A DNA stretch of 64,000 bases. Source: Psychrobacter sp. MF31. GTDB lineage: Bacteria > Pseudomonadota > Gammaproteobacteria > Pseudomonadales > Moraxellaceae. A model generated the notes under the pieces. The model was given only the letters and a program-made list of their open reading frames with translations. It did not search any database and was not told the DNA's origin. Numbering within the stretch: the first letter of the stretch is position 1; each line of letters starts with the position of its first letter. This document shows positions 38,856-49,605 of the stretch, piece by piece. The stretch is from the NCBI RefSeq assembly GCF_012847335.1, contig NZ_JABBDX010000006.1, positions 1-64,000 of the forward strand, in the 5' to 3' direction. The translations under genes and the position numbers were made by a program.

Positions 38856-41800
38856 ATGGCAGTCATTCATATTGATGGAACTACGGTTGAGGTCGATGGC
38901 GCTGACAATTTGCTGCAAGCGTGTTTGTCCTTGGGCATTGATGTGCCTTATTTTTGTTATCATCCGGCGCTTGGCTCAGTCGGCTCGTGCCGTCAGTGTG
39001 CGGTCAAACAGTACCAAAACGCGGAGGATTTAGCTGCCGGTCGCGGTCGCCTTGTCATGTCGTGTATGGTAGCGCCAACCGATGATATGTATATCTCAGT
39101 GACCGACGACGAAGCCAAAGCGTTTCGCAAATCCATGGTTGAGCTACTCATGACCAACCATCCGCATGATTGCCCAACGTGTGAGGAGGGCGGTCATTGC
39201 CATTTGCAAGACATGACTTATATGTCAGGTCACAATGAGCGCCGCTACCGTTTTACCAAGCGCACGCATTATAATCAAGATTTGGGACCGTTTATTGCTC
39301 ACGAAATGAACCGCTGCATTGCTTGCTATCGCTGCGTCCGTTTTTATAAAGACTATGCTGGTGGCGAGGATTTGGGCGTTTATGCGTCAAACAACCGCGT
39401 TTATTTTGGTCGCGATAAAGATGGTCAGTTTGAAAGCGAGTTTTCAGGGAACTTAACCGAAGTTTGCCCAACCGGCGTGTTTACAGACAAAACCCACTCC
39501 GACCACTATAACCGTAAATGGGACATGCAGTATGCGCCAAGCATTTGTCATGGCTGCTCAGCTGGCTGTAACATTTCAGCAGGCGAGCGCTATGGTGAGC
39601 TGCGCCGAATTGAAAACCGTTATAATGGTGAAGTCAACGGTTACTTTTTATGTGACCGTGGTCGCTTTGGTTACGGCTATGTCAACCGAGCTGATCGTCC
39701 GGTTCAAGCAGTTGCTCGCAACAATGGTTCGCTTGCGCAAGTGGATATCAATTATGCCCTTGACCGCGCAGTTAGCGAAATTATCGATAAAAAAGTGGTT
39801 GGCATTGGTTCGCCGCGAGCCAGTCTTGAAAGCAATTTTGCTTTAAAAACGATGGTTGGTTTTGAGAATTTTTCAACCGGACTCAATCATGAGCAGCAAG
39901 CTTTGATGGAAAAAACCATTGAAGTGCTGCAATCTGAAGGTATTTATAACCCAAGCTTAAAAGAAGTTGAAGACCATGACGCGGTATTGATTTTAGGGGA
40001 AGACATCACCCAAACCTCCTCGCGCGTGGCTCTTGCTATTCGTCAATCGGCAAAAAATAAAGCCATTGATATGGCAGCGGCGACCAAAACCCAGCCTTGG
40101 CTTGCCGAGCCGGTTTTGCGAATTGCGCAAGGGGCAAAAAGTCCGGTTTACGTCATTGATGTGGCACAAACAAAACTTGATGACATCAGTAAAATCAGCT
40201 GCGTGGCAACGCCTGAAGATATCGTTGCTCTTGGTTTTAAAATTGCCGATGAAATCAATAGTTTTCATGATGATTTAACGGTTATTGACGCGCCAAAAGC
40301 CGATGATAAGCTTGATGCGATGACCTCGCTTGCTCAGCAAATCGCTTATGATTTAATCACGGCAAACCGACCGCTTGTGGTATCTGGAAGCAGCTTATCG
40401 TCTATTGCTTTCATTGAAGCTGCCGCGCAAATTAGCCAAGCGTTGACGCAAAAGCGCGAGGCAATTAAAGCGACCGAAGCTGATCAAGTAAAAGCGCATA
40501 ATGACAAAGTTCGCGCCGCGCAAGCACAAGCTGCTACGCCGCAATTAAATGAAGATATTGAGCTTGCCGCAAAACCTGAAAAATCAGAAGTTGCTGGTGA
40601 TAAAGACGTTCAAGACGACACTGAGCGTGATCCTGCCACCGCACTTGAGCTTAAGGAAGTCAACGAGCGTTATCATGGTCAAGCCGGAACGTATTTGACC
40701 GCGCCTGATGCCAATAGTTTAGGCGTTTGCTTGCTTGGTGGCAAATCAGTTGAGGAGCTGTTAGCAGCTGACTTTGATGTGTTGATTGTGGCTGAAAACC
40801 AATTATCCAATGTTATTGAGCCGCAAAAGCTTGCACAATTATTGGCTGAAAAAACGGTCATTGTTTTAGACCATCAGCATTTTGATTGGCATAATGATGC
40901 CACTATGGTGCTGCCAGCGGCAAGTTTTGCTGAAGCCGATGGCACGCTGGTTTCTGCAGAAGGTCGCGCCCAGCGCTTTTTCCAAGTTTATGACAACAAT
41001 TATTATCATCCAAATAGCGCGATTAAAGAAAGCTGGCGCTGGCTTCATGCTGTTCATAGCACACTGTTTAGCCGAAATGTGGATTGGACGCAGCTTGATG
41101 ATGTGATTCAGGCATTGGTTGCCACGCATCCAAAATTGTCTGGCATTCAAAATGCAGCGCCCGATGCAGATTTTCGTATTACCGGACTTAAAATTGCCCG
41201 TGAACCGCGCCGCTACTCGGGTCGAACCGCAATGCGAGCGCCAATCTCCATTCATGAGCCGATGCAGCCAAAAGATATTGATACCAGTTTGACCTTTTCG
41301 ATGGAAGGTTACAGCGGTACCCAAACGCCAAGCGCGATGATTCCATTCGCGCAAGCTCCCGGTTGGAACTCACCGCAAGCTTGGAACAAATACCAAGATA
41401 AAGTTGGCGGTAGCTTAAAGCAAGGCGACCCTGGTGTTCGCTTGTTTGACAGCGTTGATCGCTTACCGCGCCGTCAGTATGTTGCCCCAGATTTTGCAAA
41501 TCGAACCACTGATTTACAAAAAGGTCAGGCAAAGTTGGTTCCGCTTTATAACATGTTTGCAAGTGCTGAGATGGCATCACGAAGCCCGATTGTGGCATCA
41601 CAACTGCCGGTTGCTGCTTGGAAAATTGGTGCAGATGATGCTCAAAACTGGCAAGTCAATGACGGTGATTATTTAGAAATTGAAGTCAATCAGCAAGCCA
41701 TGACGCTTCCGGTTCAAGTGGTGCCGTATTTGGCGGAAGGCAGTATTGGTTATCCGGTAGGTCAGGTGAATATTTTGCACCAAGCGATGCCGGCAAGCGT

Positions 41801-41873
41801 TCGCAAAGTTGCTGCGCCAATGATTGATATTGATCGCGCGGAAGTGGCGCCAACGACCATTCAAGAGGTTTAA
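38856..41873 (+). CDS. nuoG: NADH-quinone oxidoreductase subunit G
   Basis: A 1005-residue subunit holding several Fe-S clusters. The [2Fe-2S] ligands are Cys 34, 45, 48 and 70; then come a [12 protein letters not shown] cluster (His/Cys ligands), CIACYRC with a later VCPTG, and the CHGCSAGC N7 motif, followed by a molybdopterin-oxidoreductase-like domain. AAGGAG supports ATG 38856, ten bases after nuoF; the frame runs further upstream inside nuoF. A charged, Ala/Glu/Lys/Asp-rich segment at about residues 528-603 looks like a disordered insert; E. coli NuoG is 908 residues. Confidence 0.95.
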   Translation: MAVIHIDGTTVEVDGADNLLQACLSLGIDVPYFCYHPALGSVGSCRQCAVKQYQNAEDLAAGRGRLVMSCMVAPTDDMYISVTDDEAKAFRKSMVELLMTNHPHDCPTCEEGGHCHLQDMTYMSGHNERRYRFTKRTHYNQDLGPFIAHEMNRCIACYRCVRFYKDYAGGEDLGVYASNNRVYFGRDKDGQFESEFSGNLTEVCPTGVFTDKTHSDHYNRKWDMQYAPSICHGCSAGCNISAGERYGELRRIENRYNGEVNGYFLCDRGRFGYGYVNRADRPVQAVARNNGSLAQVDINYALDRAVSEIIDKKVVGIGSPRASLESNFALKTMVGFENFSTGLNHEQQALMEKTIEVLQSEGIYNPSLKEVEDHDAVLILGEDITQTSSRVALAIRQSAKNKAIDMAAATKTQPWLAEPVLRIAQGAKSPVYVIDVAQTKLDDISKISCVATPEDIVALGFKIADEINSFHDDLTVIDAPKADDKLDAMTSLAQQIAYDLITANRPLVVSGSSLSSIAFIEAAAQISQALTQKREAIKATEADQVKAHNDKVRAAQAQAATPQLNEDIELAAKPEKSEVAGDKDVQDDTERDPATALELKEVNERYHGQAGTYLTAPDANSLGVCLLGGKSVEELLAADFDVLIVAENQLSNVIEPQKLAQLLAEKTVIVLDHQHFDWHNDATMVLPAASFAEADGTLVSAEGRAQRFFQVYDNNYYHPNSAIKESWRWLHAVHSTLFSRNVDWTQLDDVIQALVATHPKLSGIQNAAPDADFRITGLKIAREPRRYSGRTAMRAPISIHEPMQPKDIDTSLTFSMEGYSGTQTPSAMIPFAQAPGWNSPQAWNKYQDKVGGSLKQGDPGVRLFDSVDRLPRRQYVAPDFANRTTDLQKGQAKLVPLYNMFASAEMASRSPIVASQLPVAAWKIGADDAQNWQVNDGDYLEIEVNQQAMTLPVQVVPYLAEGSIGYPVGQVNILHQAMPASVRKVAAPMIDIDRAEVAPTTIQEV

Positions 41874-41874
41874 G

Positions 41875-42918
41875 ATGACTGTGACGCGAATTATCCCTGA
41901 AGCGCCAAGTTTTTTGGCAGCAAGTTTGAGCGCTGAGACGTGGTCGATCTTGTTTATGGTCATTCAAGCCATCGTTATTTTTTTGGTGGTGGTGATTACC
42001 GCCGCGCTTATGATCGTTTATGAGCGCCGAATGCTCGCACTTTGGCAAGACCGTTATGGTCCAAACCGCGTAGGACCTTTTGGTTCACTGCAATTGGTTG
42101 CCGATATGCTCAAAATCTTCTTTAAAGAAGATTGGACGCCTAATTTTACCGATAAGTTTATCTTTACCTTAGCGCCTGCGGTGGCAATGTTTACCGCCTT
42201 AGCCTCGTTTGCCATTATTCCGGTGTCGCCAACGTTAGGCGTTGCTGATTGGGATATCGGTATTTTATTTTTCTTTGCGATGGCAGGGATTGCCGTTTAT
42301 GCGGTGATGTTTGGGGGTTGGGCGTCAGCAAACAAGTTTTCTTTACTTGGGGGACTACGCTCGGCGGCGCAAACGATCAGCTATGAGGTGTTTTTAGGGC
42401 TGTCATTAATGGGTGTGGTAGCGCTGACCGGATCATTTAACCTTCGCGCGATTGTCGAGGCGCAAGTGGATGGCTGGTACATCATTCCGCAATTTTTTGG
42501 GTTTTTAACCTTTGTAGTGGCAGGTGTTGCGGTCACTCACCGCCATCCGTTTGACCAACCTGAAGCGGAGCAAGAGCTAGCTGAAGGTTATCACGTTGAA
42601 TATTCTGGTATGAAATTTGGGATGTTCTTTATTGGCGAATACGTCAACGTGGTATTAATTTCAGCGCTGATGACCTGCTTGTTTTTTGGCGGCTGGCTTG
42701 CGCCATTTAACCTAAACATTCCGTTTGTGCCACCAGCGTTTTGGTTCATCATTAAGACCTTGTTTTTCATGACCATGTTTATCTTAGCTCGCGGTTCACT
42801 CATGCGCCCCCGCTACGATCAGGTGATGAATTTTGGGTGGAAGGTATGTTTGCCGGTAACGCTCATTAATTTGTTGGTAACGGCGGCAGTAATTTTACTG
42901 TTTTTCCCAAAGCTATAA
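41875..42918 (+). CDS. nuoH: NADH-quinone oxidoreductase subunit H
   Basis: A 347-residue membrane subunit with eight helices at the joint between the arms, lining the quinone chamber. Conserved blocks are [33 protein letters not shown] and [20 protein letters not shown]. It begins two bases after the nuoG stop, with AGAGG upstream. Confidence 0.96.
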   Translation: MTVTRIIPEAPSFLAASLSAETWSILFMVIQAIVIFLVVVITAALMIVYERRMLALWQDRYGPNRVGPFGSLQLVADMLKIFFKEDWTPNFTDKFIFTLAPAVAMFTALASFAIIPVSPTLGVADWDIGILFFFAMAGIAVYAVMFGGWASANKFSLLGGLRSAAQTISYEVFLGLSLMGVVALTGSFNLRAIVEAQVDGWYIIPQFFGFLTFVVAGVAVTHRHPFDQPEAEQELAEGYHVEYSGMKFGMFFIGEYVNVVLISALMTCLFFGGWLAPFNLNIPFVPPAFWFIIKTLFFMTMFILARGSLMRPRYDQVMNFGWKVCLPVTLINLLVTAAVILLFFPKL

Positions 42919-42958
42919 CTTATCCGGCTTAAAAGATGTTGATAAGGATTGTAATCCT

Positions 42959-43507
42959 ATGTTTACGACGATAAAAAAGACGGTCATTGGGATATTTACC
43001 ATTGTCCGCAGTATGTGGATGGTCAATAGCCATGCCTTACGACCGCGCGATACCATTTTATACCCCGACGTTCCGGTTCCTGTGCCGCCACGGTTTCGCG
43101 GTCGTATTGTACTAACGCGTGATCCTGATGGCGATGAGCGCTGCGTGGCTTGTAACCTTTGCGCGGTGGCGTGTCCTGTAGGCTGTATCTCGCTACAAAA
43201 AGCGGAGCGCGAAGACGGTCGCTGGTATCCTGAATTTTTTCGGATTAACTTTTCGCGCTGCATTTTTTGCGGCATGTGTGAAGAGGCGTGCCCAACCACC
43301 GCGATTCAGTTGACACCGGATTTTGAGCTTGGGGAATATGTCCGCCAAAACTTGGTCTATGAAAAAGAGCATTTACTCATTTCAGGACCGGGAAAATATC
43401 CAGATTATAATTATTATCGCGTGACGGGAATGGCAATTGCGGATAAACCTAAAGGCGCGGCGCAAAACGAAGCGGCACCGATTGATTTAAGGAGCCTATT
43501 GCCATGA
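42959..43507 (+). CDS. nuoI: NADH-quinone oxidoreductase subunit I
   Basis: A 182-residue peripheral subunit with two [4Fe-4S] clusters (N6a, N6b). The ligand motifs are [16 protein letters not shown] and [16 protein letters not shown], an eight-cysteine ferredoxin pattern. The N-terminal amphipathic part touches the membrane. AAGGA lies ten bases before ATG 42959. Its stop overlaps nuoJ by four bases. Confidence 0.97.
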   Translation: MFTTIKKTVIGIFTIVRSMWMVNSHALRPRDTILYPDVPVPVPPRFRGRIVLTRDPDGDERCVACNLCAVACPVGCISLQKAEREDGRWYPEFFRINFSRCIFCGMCEEACPTTAIQLTPDFELGEYVRQNLVYEKEHLLISGPGKYPDYNYYRVTGMAIADKPKGAAQNEAAPIDLRSLLP

Positions 43508-44139
43508 TGAATTTGCTGAATAATCCTGATTTGGTCGGGTTTTATGCGCTAGCGGCAGTGGCGATTTTTGCAAGTTTGCGGGTGGTGATTCACGCCAATC
43601 CGGTTCATGCCATTTTATCGATGATTGTGTCCTTGCTTGCGGTTGCCGGAATCTTTTTTATTTTAGGCGCGCCGTTTGCAGGAGCGCTTGAGATTGTCGT
43701 TTACGCTGGCGCCATTTTGGTGCTATTTGTATTCGTGATTATGATGCTCAACCTTGGCATGCGCAATGAGTTGATTGAAGAAAGCTGGCTTGATGCTAAA
43801 ACGTGGGCGGTGCCAACGGGGCTAACGATCATTATTGCGGTAGTATTGTTTGCCTTGCTTGGCATGGGTCATAACGACGCGGCGGTGATTGGTGGGGTAA
43901 GCATTCCTGCAAAAGCCGTCGGAACGGTACTGTTTAGCCACTATATTATGATCGTTGAAATTGCCGCGTTATTGCTGCTTGCAGCTTTGGTTGCCGCTTA
44001 TCATTTAGGCAAAAAGTCATTAAGCGATGCGGTCATGGATGATTTGGATGCCAATTCAGCCGCTGATTTTGACTATGCTGAGGTAGATCCGCAAGATTTT
44101 GTGGGGTTAAAAAAAGCGCCGCGTAAGGAGCTCAAGTAA
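43504..44139 (+). CDS. nuoJ: NADH-quinone oxidoreductase subunit J
   Basis: A 211-residue membrane subunit with five helices. The pi-bulge helix region [20 protein letters not shown] is conserved. AAGGAG supports ATG 43504; ATG 43507 follows directly. It overlaps nuoI (ATGA) and nuoK (TAATG), so translation is coupled. Confidence 0.95.
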   Translation: MMNLLNNPDLVGFYALAAVAIFASLRVVIHANPVHAILSMIVSLLAVAGIFFILGAPFAGALEIVVYAGAILVLFVFVIMMLNLGMRNELIEESWLDAKTWAVPTGLTIIIAVVLFALLGMGHNDAAVIGGVSIPAKAVGTVLFSHYIMIVEIAALLLLAALVAAYHLGKKSLSDAVMDDLDANSAADFDYAEVDPQDFVGLKKAPRKELK

Positions 44140-44540
44140 TGGTACAAGCTGAAAGTGGTGCGCAAGCGGCTGCCATGCCTTTTGCCCACGAAATGGTCGC
44201 GCAAGCCCCTGTGATTGAGGCACAAAATGTGCTTGGGGTCATTCCGATGAGCCACGGGCTGATTTTGGCAGGGATTTTATTTGCCATTGGTCTTTGTGGG
44301 GTGATGGTTCGGCGCAATTTTTTATTTATGCTAATGAGCCTTGAGATTATGATGAACGCGGCGGCGCTTGCCTTTGTGGTTGCGGGAAGTCGCTGGGTCA
44401 ATCCTGATGGTCAGGTGATGTTTATTTTAATTTTGACCTTGGCTGCCGCTGAGGCGTCTATCGGGCTTGCCATATTGTTGCAGTTTTATCATAAGCGTGG
44501 TCACTTAGATGTCGACAGCGCCAACGAGATGAAAGGATGA
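44139..44540 (+). CDS. nuoK: NADH-quinone oxidoreductase subunit K, N-terminally extended
   Basis: A 133-residue membrane subunit. The family body starts at residue 37 ([20 protein letters not shown]) and shows the two proton-channel glutamates in [10 protein letters not shown] and [10 protein letters not shown]. The E. coli protein has 100 residues. The extra 36 N-terminal residues are supported by AAGGAG eight bases before ATG 44139 and by the TAATG junction with nuoJ; the internal ATG at 44247 has no ribosome site. The extension is mildly hydrophobic and its role is unknown. Confidence 0.93.
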   Translation: MVQAESGAQAAAMPFAHEMVAQAPVIEAQNVLGVIPMSHGLILAGILFAIGLCGVMVRRNFLFMLMSLEIMMNAAALAFVVAGSRWVNPDGQVMFILILTLAAAEASIGLAILLQFYHKRGHLDVDSANEMKG

Positions 44541-44544
44541 TGTC

Positions 44545-46419
44545 ATGAGTTTATTACCATTAACCTTTATATTTCCGCTCGTTGGCTTTTTGATTTTAGC
44601 CTTTTTGCGTGACAAGTTGTCCGAGATGGTCGCAACCGTTGTGGGCGTTGGCAGTATGCTTTTGTCCGCCCTTTGCGCGCTTTTTGCAAGTTTTGAGTTT
44701 TTAACCAATGAGCCTTTAGGGGCGGTGGTTGAAATACCACTTTGGACTTGGTTTCAAGTCGGCGATTTTGCGCCAAGCTTTGGGCTAAGCTTTGATGGCT
44801 TAGCGTTGACCATGACGGGTGTGATTACTGGCGTGGGCTTTTTAATCCATTTATTTGCGTCATGGTATATGCGCGGCGAGTCTGGATTTGCACGCTTTTT
44901 TAGCTATATGAACCTGTTTGTGGCAAGTATGTTGCTGCTGGTTTTAGGGGATAATTTATTATTGTTATACCTTGGCTGGGAAGGCGTTGGGATTTGCTCG
45001 TACTTGCTGATTGGTTTTTATTTTGACAATCGCGCCAATGGTCGCGCGGCAATTAAAGCCTTTACCGTAACCCGCGTTGGTGATGTATTTTTAGCATTTG
45101 GCTTATTTTTATTGTTCCGCGAATTTGGAACGCTCAACATTCAAGAAATCATTACCCGAGCGCCTGAAATATTTACCATCAATAACCCAACGATGGTGTT
45201 AACAACGATGATGCTCGTTGGTGGTGCGATGGGTAAATCAGCGCAGATTCCACTTCATACGTGGCTTGCTGATGCGATGGCGGGACCAACACCGGTATCA
45301 GCGTTAATTCACGCGGCAACGATGGTCACCGCTGGCGTTTATTTAATTGCCAGAATGCATCCGCTGTTTTTATTAACGCCTGAAGTGTTGCTATATTGGG
45401 TGGGTGCGGTTGGTGCCATTACCCTTGTGGTCGCAGGATTTTGTGCGCTTGCGCAAACGGATATTAAGCGAATCCTTGCTTATTCAACCATGAGCCAAAT
45501 TGGGTATATGTTTTTGGCACTTGGCGTTGGTGCTTGGCAAGGGGCAATTTTCCACTTAATGACCCACGCATTTTTTAAAGCGTTGTTGTTCTTATCGTCA
45601 GGGGCGGTCATTTTAGCGGTTCACCATGAGCAAGATATCTTTAAAATGGGCGGGCTTCGTAAGAAAATCCCACTCGTTTTTTGGTGTTATTTGATTGGTG
45701 GCGGGGCACTCGCAGCCATTCCTTGGGTTACCGTCGGCTTTTATTCAAAAGAAGCCATTTTATGGGAAACTTTTGCCACCGGTCATCAAGTGCTATTTTA
45801 TATGGGCGTATTTGGCGCGTTCTTAACGGCTATTTATACCTTTAGAATGATTTGGATTATCTTTTTTGGTGAGGAAAAAACGGCTGCGCATAAGTTGACG
45901 GGCGTATCTTATTGGTTGCCACTGGTGATCTTATTGGTGCTGTCAACGGGCGTTGGCGCGCTGATTGTGCCGCCGCTACAAAACGTGTTGCCAGAAAGCT
46001 ATGGTCATTTGCTTGAGGTTGCCGGAAATGCTCATGATAAGCACACGGCTGAATTTATCGCGATGGGAGCGATGGTTGCAGGATTGATTATTGCTACGCT
46101 ATTGTACGTGGTTGATAAAGGTCGAATGCTAATGCGCTTTAAATCGTCACGATTTGGCGGGGCGCTGTATCACTTTAGCTATCATGGCATGGGCTTTGAT
46201 GCGCTTTACGATATTATTTTTGTGAAACCCTTTTTGTTTATCGGTCGATTGGTCAAAGCAGATCCGGTGGATAAGACTTGGAATATTTTGCCGATGTTGG
46301 CGTCAGCGGGAAATAAAATGCTGTCTTTGACGCAATCTGGGTCACTTCGTGGTTATGCCGCAAGCTTTGGTTTGGGTGCAGCTGTCCTGTTGGTGCTGGT
46401 AATGATGACGGTGGTATAA
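44545..46419 (+). CDS. nuoL: NADH-quinone oxidoreductase subunit L
   Basis: A 624-residue antiporter-like subunit, the distal proton pump, with a long lateral helix at its C-terminal end. Conserved blocks are WEGVGICSYLLIGF, GAMGKSAQIPLHTWLADAMA, GPTPVSALIHAATMVTAGVY and AYSTMSQIGYMFLALG. Length matches E. coli (613). AAAGGA precedes ATG 44545. Confidence 0.97.
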   Translation: MSLLPLTFIFPLVGFLILAFLRDKLSEMVATVVGVGSMLLSALCALFASFEFLTNEPLGAVVEIPLWTWFQVGDFAPSFGLSFDGLALTMTGVITGVGFLIHLFASWYMRGESGFARFFSYMNLFVASMLLLVLGDNLLLLYLGWEGVGICSYLLIGFYFDNRANGRAAIKAFTVTRVGDVFLAFGLFLLFREFGTLNIQEIITRAPEIFTINNPTMVLTTMMLVGGAMGKSAQIPLHTWLADAMAGPTPVSALIHAATMVTAGVYLIARMHPLFLLTPEVLLYWVGAVGAITLVVAGFCALAQTDIKRILAYSTMSQIGYMFLALGVGAWQGAIFHLMTHAFFKALLFLSSGAVILAVHHEQDIFKMGGLRKKIPLVFWCYLIGGGALAAIPWVTVGFYSKEAILWETFATGHQVLFYMGVFGAFLTAIYTFRMIWIIFFGEEKTAAHKLTGVSYWLPLVILLVLSTGVGALIVPPLQNVLPESYGHLLEVAGNAHDKHTAEFIAMGAMVAGLIIATLLYVVDKGRMLMRFKSSRFGGALYHFSYHGMGFDALYDIIFVKPFLFIGRLVKADPVDKTWNILPMLASAGNKMLSLTQSGSLRGYAASFGLGAAVLLVLVMMTVV

Positions 46420-46420
46420 G

Positions 46421-48049
46421 ATGATGGAGTTACAACAAACATGGTTGCTGCCGGCGCTGATTGCCATCCCGTTTATTGCAGGGCTGCTGTGCTGGCTGGT
46501 TGAGCGGGTAAATAAACGCTTGCCGCGCTGGATTGCGCTCATTGGGATGATAATCACTTTTGCGCTGTCTTTGGTGCTTTGGCAGCAAGGTGGCTTTAGC
46601 GGAATGAGTCAGCAAGCCATCACGCCCGATGCGTCAGCGCCGTGGATGGCGCAGTTTAGCGTGCCTTGGATTCCAAGCTTTGGTATTAGCTTTCATTTGG
46701 CGATGGATGGTTTGTCGCTATTGATGGTCGCCTTAACTGGCTTTTTGGGAATTGCAGCGGTTGCCTGTTCGTGGAATGAAATTCAGCGCCGAGTTGGGTT
46801 TTTTCATTTAAACTTGCTTTGGAGCTTGGGCGGCGTTATTGGCGTTTTCCTTGCGATTGATTTGTTCTTATTCTTCTTTTTCTGGGAGATGATGCTGGTT
46901 CCCATTTACTTCTTGATTGCCCTTTGGGGTCATGATGTGGTAGGCGGCAAAAGCAAAGAATACGCGGCAACCAAGTTTTTTATTTATACCCAAGCTTCAG
47001 GGCTTATCATGCTCATCGGCATTTTGATTTTGGTTATTATCAATTATGCGACGCGCGGTGTGGTTAGCTTTAATTATAATGATTTGCTTGGAACACCGCT
47101 TGGCGGTTGGGAATACCCCATCATGCTGTGCTTTTTTATTGGCTTTGCGGTCAAGCTGCCTATCATGCCATTTCATGGCTGGCTGCCGGACGCTCACGCT
47201 CAGGCGCCAACCGCAGGTTCGGTGGATTTGGCTGGGGTGTTGATTAAAACTGCCGCTTACGGGTTGATTCGCTTTGTGTTGCCATTATTCCCCGCCGCCT
47301 CACAGGAGTTTGCGCCGATTGCCATCACCCTTGGAACGATTGGCATTTTTTATGGCGCTTGGCTTGCCTTTATGCAAACCGATATGAAGCGCTTATTGGC
47401 TTATACCAGTATTTCGCATATGGGATTCGTGGTATTGGCAATTTATGCCGGAACGCTATTAAGTCTTCAAGGTTTGATGGTGCAAATGCTGGCTCATGGC
47501 TTAAGCTCAGCGGCGCTGTTTATTATGGCAGGTCAGTTGTATGAGCGCTTGCACACCCGCGATTTGACCTTGATGGGCGGAATGTGGGGTCAGTTCCGCT
47601 ATTACGCGCCACTATTGATGTTCTTTTGCGCCGCGCTTCTTGGTATCCCCGGAACCGGAAACTTTATTGGCGAGTTTATGATTTTGCTTGGCTCATTTGC
47701 TCAGTATCCTATGTTTGTGGTTCTTGCCACGTTCAGCTTGGTTCTGGCAGGGCTTTACTCGCTAATTTTGATTTACCGTGCTTTATTTGGCGCAAACAAT
47801 ATCTCTGAGGTGGCGCTTCGCGAAACCAAATCGCATGGTCTACCAAGCCGCCGTTTAAAAGATTTGGGTAAACGCGAGATTACGTTGCTCTTGGTGCTTG
47901 CCGCTGGACTGGTTTGGCTTGGATTATATCCGCAGCCGGTACTTGATACCTCAAGTCATGCCATGCAGTGGATTAATAATGCTTATGTTTATAATCAAGT
48001 GACGCAAATTGATATGTCGCAGTTGCTTGATGCAGTGGAGGCGCGCTAA
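46421..48049 (+). CDS. nuoM: NADH-quinone oxidoreductase subunit M
   Basis: A 542-residue antiporter-like proton-pumping subunit with 14 helices. Key lysine and glutamate positions are in FWEMMLVPIYFLI, KLPIMPFHGWLPDAHAQAPT and LLAYTSISHMGFVVLAI. It starts one base after the nuoL stop, with a second ATG directly after. Confidence 0.97.
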   Translation: MMELQQTWLLPALIAIPFIAGLLCWLVERVNKRLPRWIALIGMIITFALSLVLWQQGGFSGMSQQAITPDASAPWMAQFSVPWIPSFGISFHLAMDGLSLLMVALTGFLGIAAVACSWNEIQRRVGFFHLNLLWSLGGVIGVFLAIDLFLFFFFWEMMLVPIYFLIALWGHDVVGGKSKEYAATKFFIYTQASGLIMLIGILILVIINYATRGVVSFNYNDLLGTPLGGWEYPIMLCFFIGFAVKLPIMPFHGWLPDAHAQAPTAGSVDLAGVLIKTAAYGLIRFVLPLFPAASQEFAPIAITLGTIGIFYGAWLAFMQTDMKRLLAYTSISHMGFVVLAIYAGTLLSLQGLMVQMLAHGLSSAALFIMAGQLYERLHTRDLTLMGGMWGQFRYYAPLLMFFCAALLGIPGTGNFIGEFMILLGSFAQYPMFVVLATFSLVLAGLYSLILIYRALFGANNISEVALRETKSHGLPSRRLKDLGKREITLLLVLAAGLVWLGLYPQPVLDTSSHAMQWINNAYVYNQVTQIDMSQLLDAVEAR

Positions 48050-48051
48050 TC

Positions 48052-49530
48052 ATGACTGAGATTACAATGAATGATTTGATGGGGCTGATGCCTTTTGCGC
48101 CAATCATTGCGGTGGTAATTACGGTGCTTTTGGTGATGATCGCCATCACCGTAAAACGCTCGCATGTGGTGACAGGAACCATTGCCGTTGCCGGATTAAA
48201 TGTTGGGCTATTTACCCTTATTGGTCAAATGGCAGGCGTCATTAGCCGTGGCAGCGCAGTTCCAAATGCTGAGCAGATGTTTGTCATCGACAATTTTGCT
48301 CAGTTTAATATGGTGGTGATTTTTATTTGTGCGCTGGCGTGCTGTACGCTGGCTTATGCTTACCTTGCCAATTTAAATGACAACAAAGACGAGCTTTATT
48401 TATTGCTGTTGTTGTCAACGGCAGGGGCGCTGCTTATGGTTTGCGCTCAGCATATGGCGGCGTTTTTCATGAGCCTTGAGCTGTTGTCGGTTCCGCTTTA
48501 TGGGCTGCTGTCGTACACGTATTTGCGCAACCAATCGCTTGAATCGGGGCTTAAATATTTGGTGTTATCCGCCACCGCATCAGCTACGATTTTGATGGGA
48601 ATGGCGTTTATTTATGCCGAAGTTGGAACGCTCAGCTTTCGACCCATTAGCCTGATGCTTCCTAATATCTTTGAATCACCAATGCTTGTTTTAGGCGTGG
48701 CAATGATGATATTTGGCATCGGTTTTAAATTGTCAGCAGCGCCGTTTCATGCTTGGACACCAGACGTTTATGAAGGTGCACCAGCGCCGATTGCAACTTA
48801 TCTCGCATCGGTATCAAAGGTTGCGATGATGGCGCTTGCCATTCGCTTTTTGATCGATTCGGCACTGCTTGCGCTCCCTTCAGTACAAATGCTGCTTATG
48901 GTTATGGCAACGCTGTCTATTTTAGCCGGTAACTTACTTGCCGTTCGCCAAACCAGCCTTAAGCGTTTGCTTGGTTATTCCTCCATTGCGCATATGGGCT
49001 ACGTGCTTGTGGTTATCGTGAGCATTGGCGCTGCGGCTGATAGTATTTCAAGCATGTATATGGCAATTTATGCGCTGACCTCGATCGGGGCGTTTGGGGT
49101 GGTGACCTTGATGTCAAGCCCATACCGCTTAGCGGGTGAAGCTGATGATTTAATTCATTATCAAGGCTTATTTTGGCGCCGCCCAGTGCTCACTGCTGTG
49201 ATGACGATCATGATGTTGTCTTTAGCAGGGATTCCGCTAACAGCAGGATTTATCACCAAATTGTTTGCTATTTTAGCGGCAGTTCAAGGTACGCATTGGT
49301 TCTTAGCAGCGATGATTATCTTGGGTAGCGCTATCGGTCTGTTTTATTACCTTCGTGTGATGCTTACCTTGTTTAAACGTCCAAAAGAGTTTATCGAGTT
49401 TGACGTTTCAGGTCAGTGGGGTATCAAAACTGGTGGCATCATGGTGATTGCAGTTACCGCGGTGATTATCTTCTTTGGGGTATTGCCAAATACCTTGATT
49501 GAATGGTCAAGCCTTGCGCGTATTTGGTAA
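48052..49530 (+). CDS. nuoN: NADH-quinone oxidoreductase subunit N
   Basis: A 492-residue antiporter-like proton-pumping subunit, the last gene of the operon. Conserved blocks are MSLELLSVPLYGLLSYTY, KLSAAPFHAWTPDVYEGAP and LLGYSSIAHMGYVLV. It begins two bases after nuoM. A terminator follows 17 bases after its stop. Confidence 0.97.
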   Translation: MTEITMNDLMGLMPFAPIIAVVITVLLVMIAITVKRSHVVTGTIAVAGLNVGLFTLIGQMAGVISRGSAVPNAEQMFVIDNFAQFNMVVIFICALACCTLAYAYLANLNDNKDELYLLLLLSTAGALLMVCAQHMAAFFMSLELLSVPLYGLLSYTYLRNQSLESGLKYLVLSATASATILMGMAFIYAEVGTLSFRPISLMLPNIFESPMLVLGVAMMIFGIGFKLSAAPFHAWTPDVYEGAPAPIATYLASVSKVAMMALAIRFLIDSALLALPSVQMLLMVMATLSILAGNLLAVRQTSLKRLLGYSSIAHMGYVLVVIVSIGAAADSISSMYMAIYALTSIGAFGVVTLMSSPYRLAGEADDLIHYQGLFWRRPVLTAVMTIMMLSLAGIPLTAGFITKLFAILAAVQGTHWFLAAMIILGSAIGLFYYLRVMLTLFKRPKEFIEFDVSGQWGIKTGGIMVIAVTAVIIFFGVLPNTLIEWSSLARIW

Positions 49531-49547
49531 GGCGGCGTAAGCTGACG

Positions 49548-49586
49548 GATGCACTAGGTTATGATAAGCTTAGTGCATCTTTTTTT
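49548..49586 (+). terminator. Terminator of the nuo operon
   Basis: GATGCACTA (49548-49556) pairs perfectly with TAGTGCATC (49571-49579), followed by a run of T. The loop is 14 bases. It lies directly upstream of fpr, so fpr needs its own promoter or read-through. Confidence 0.8.
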
Positions 49587-49605
49587 GGGCAAAAAATAAG
49601 GTCAA

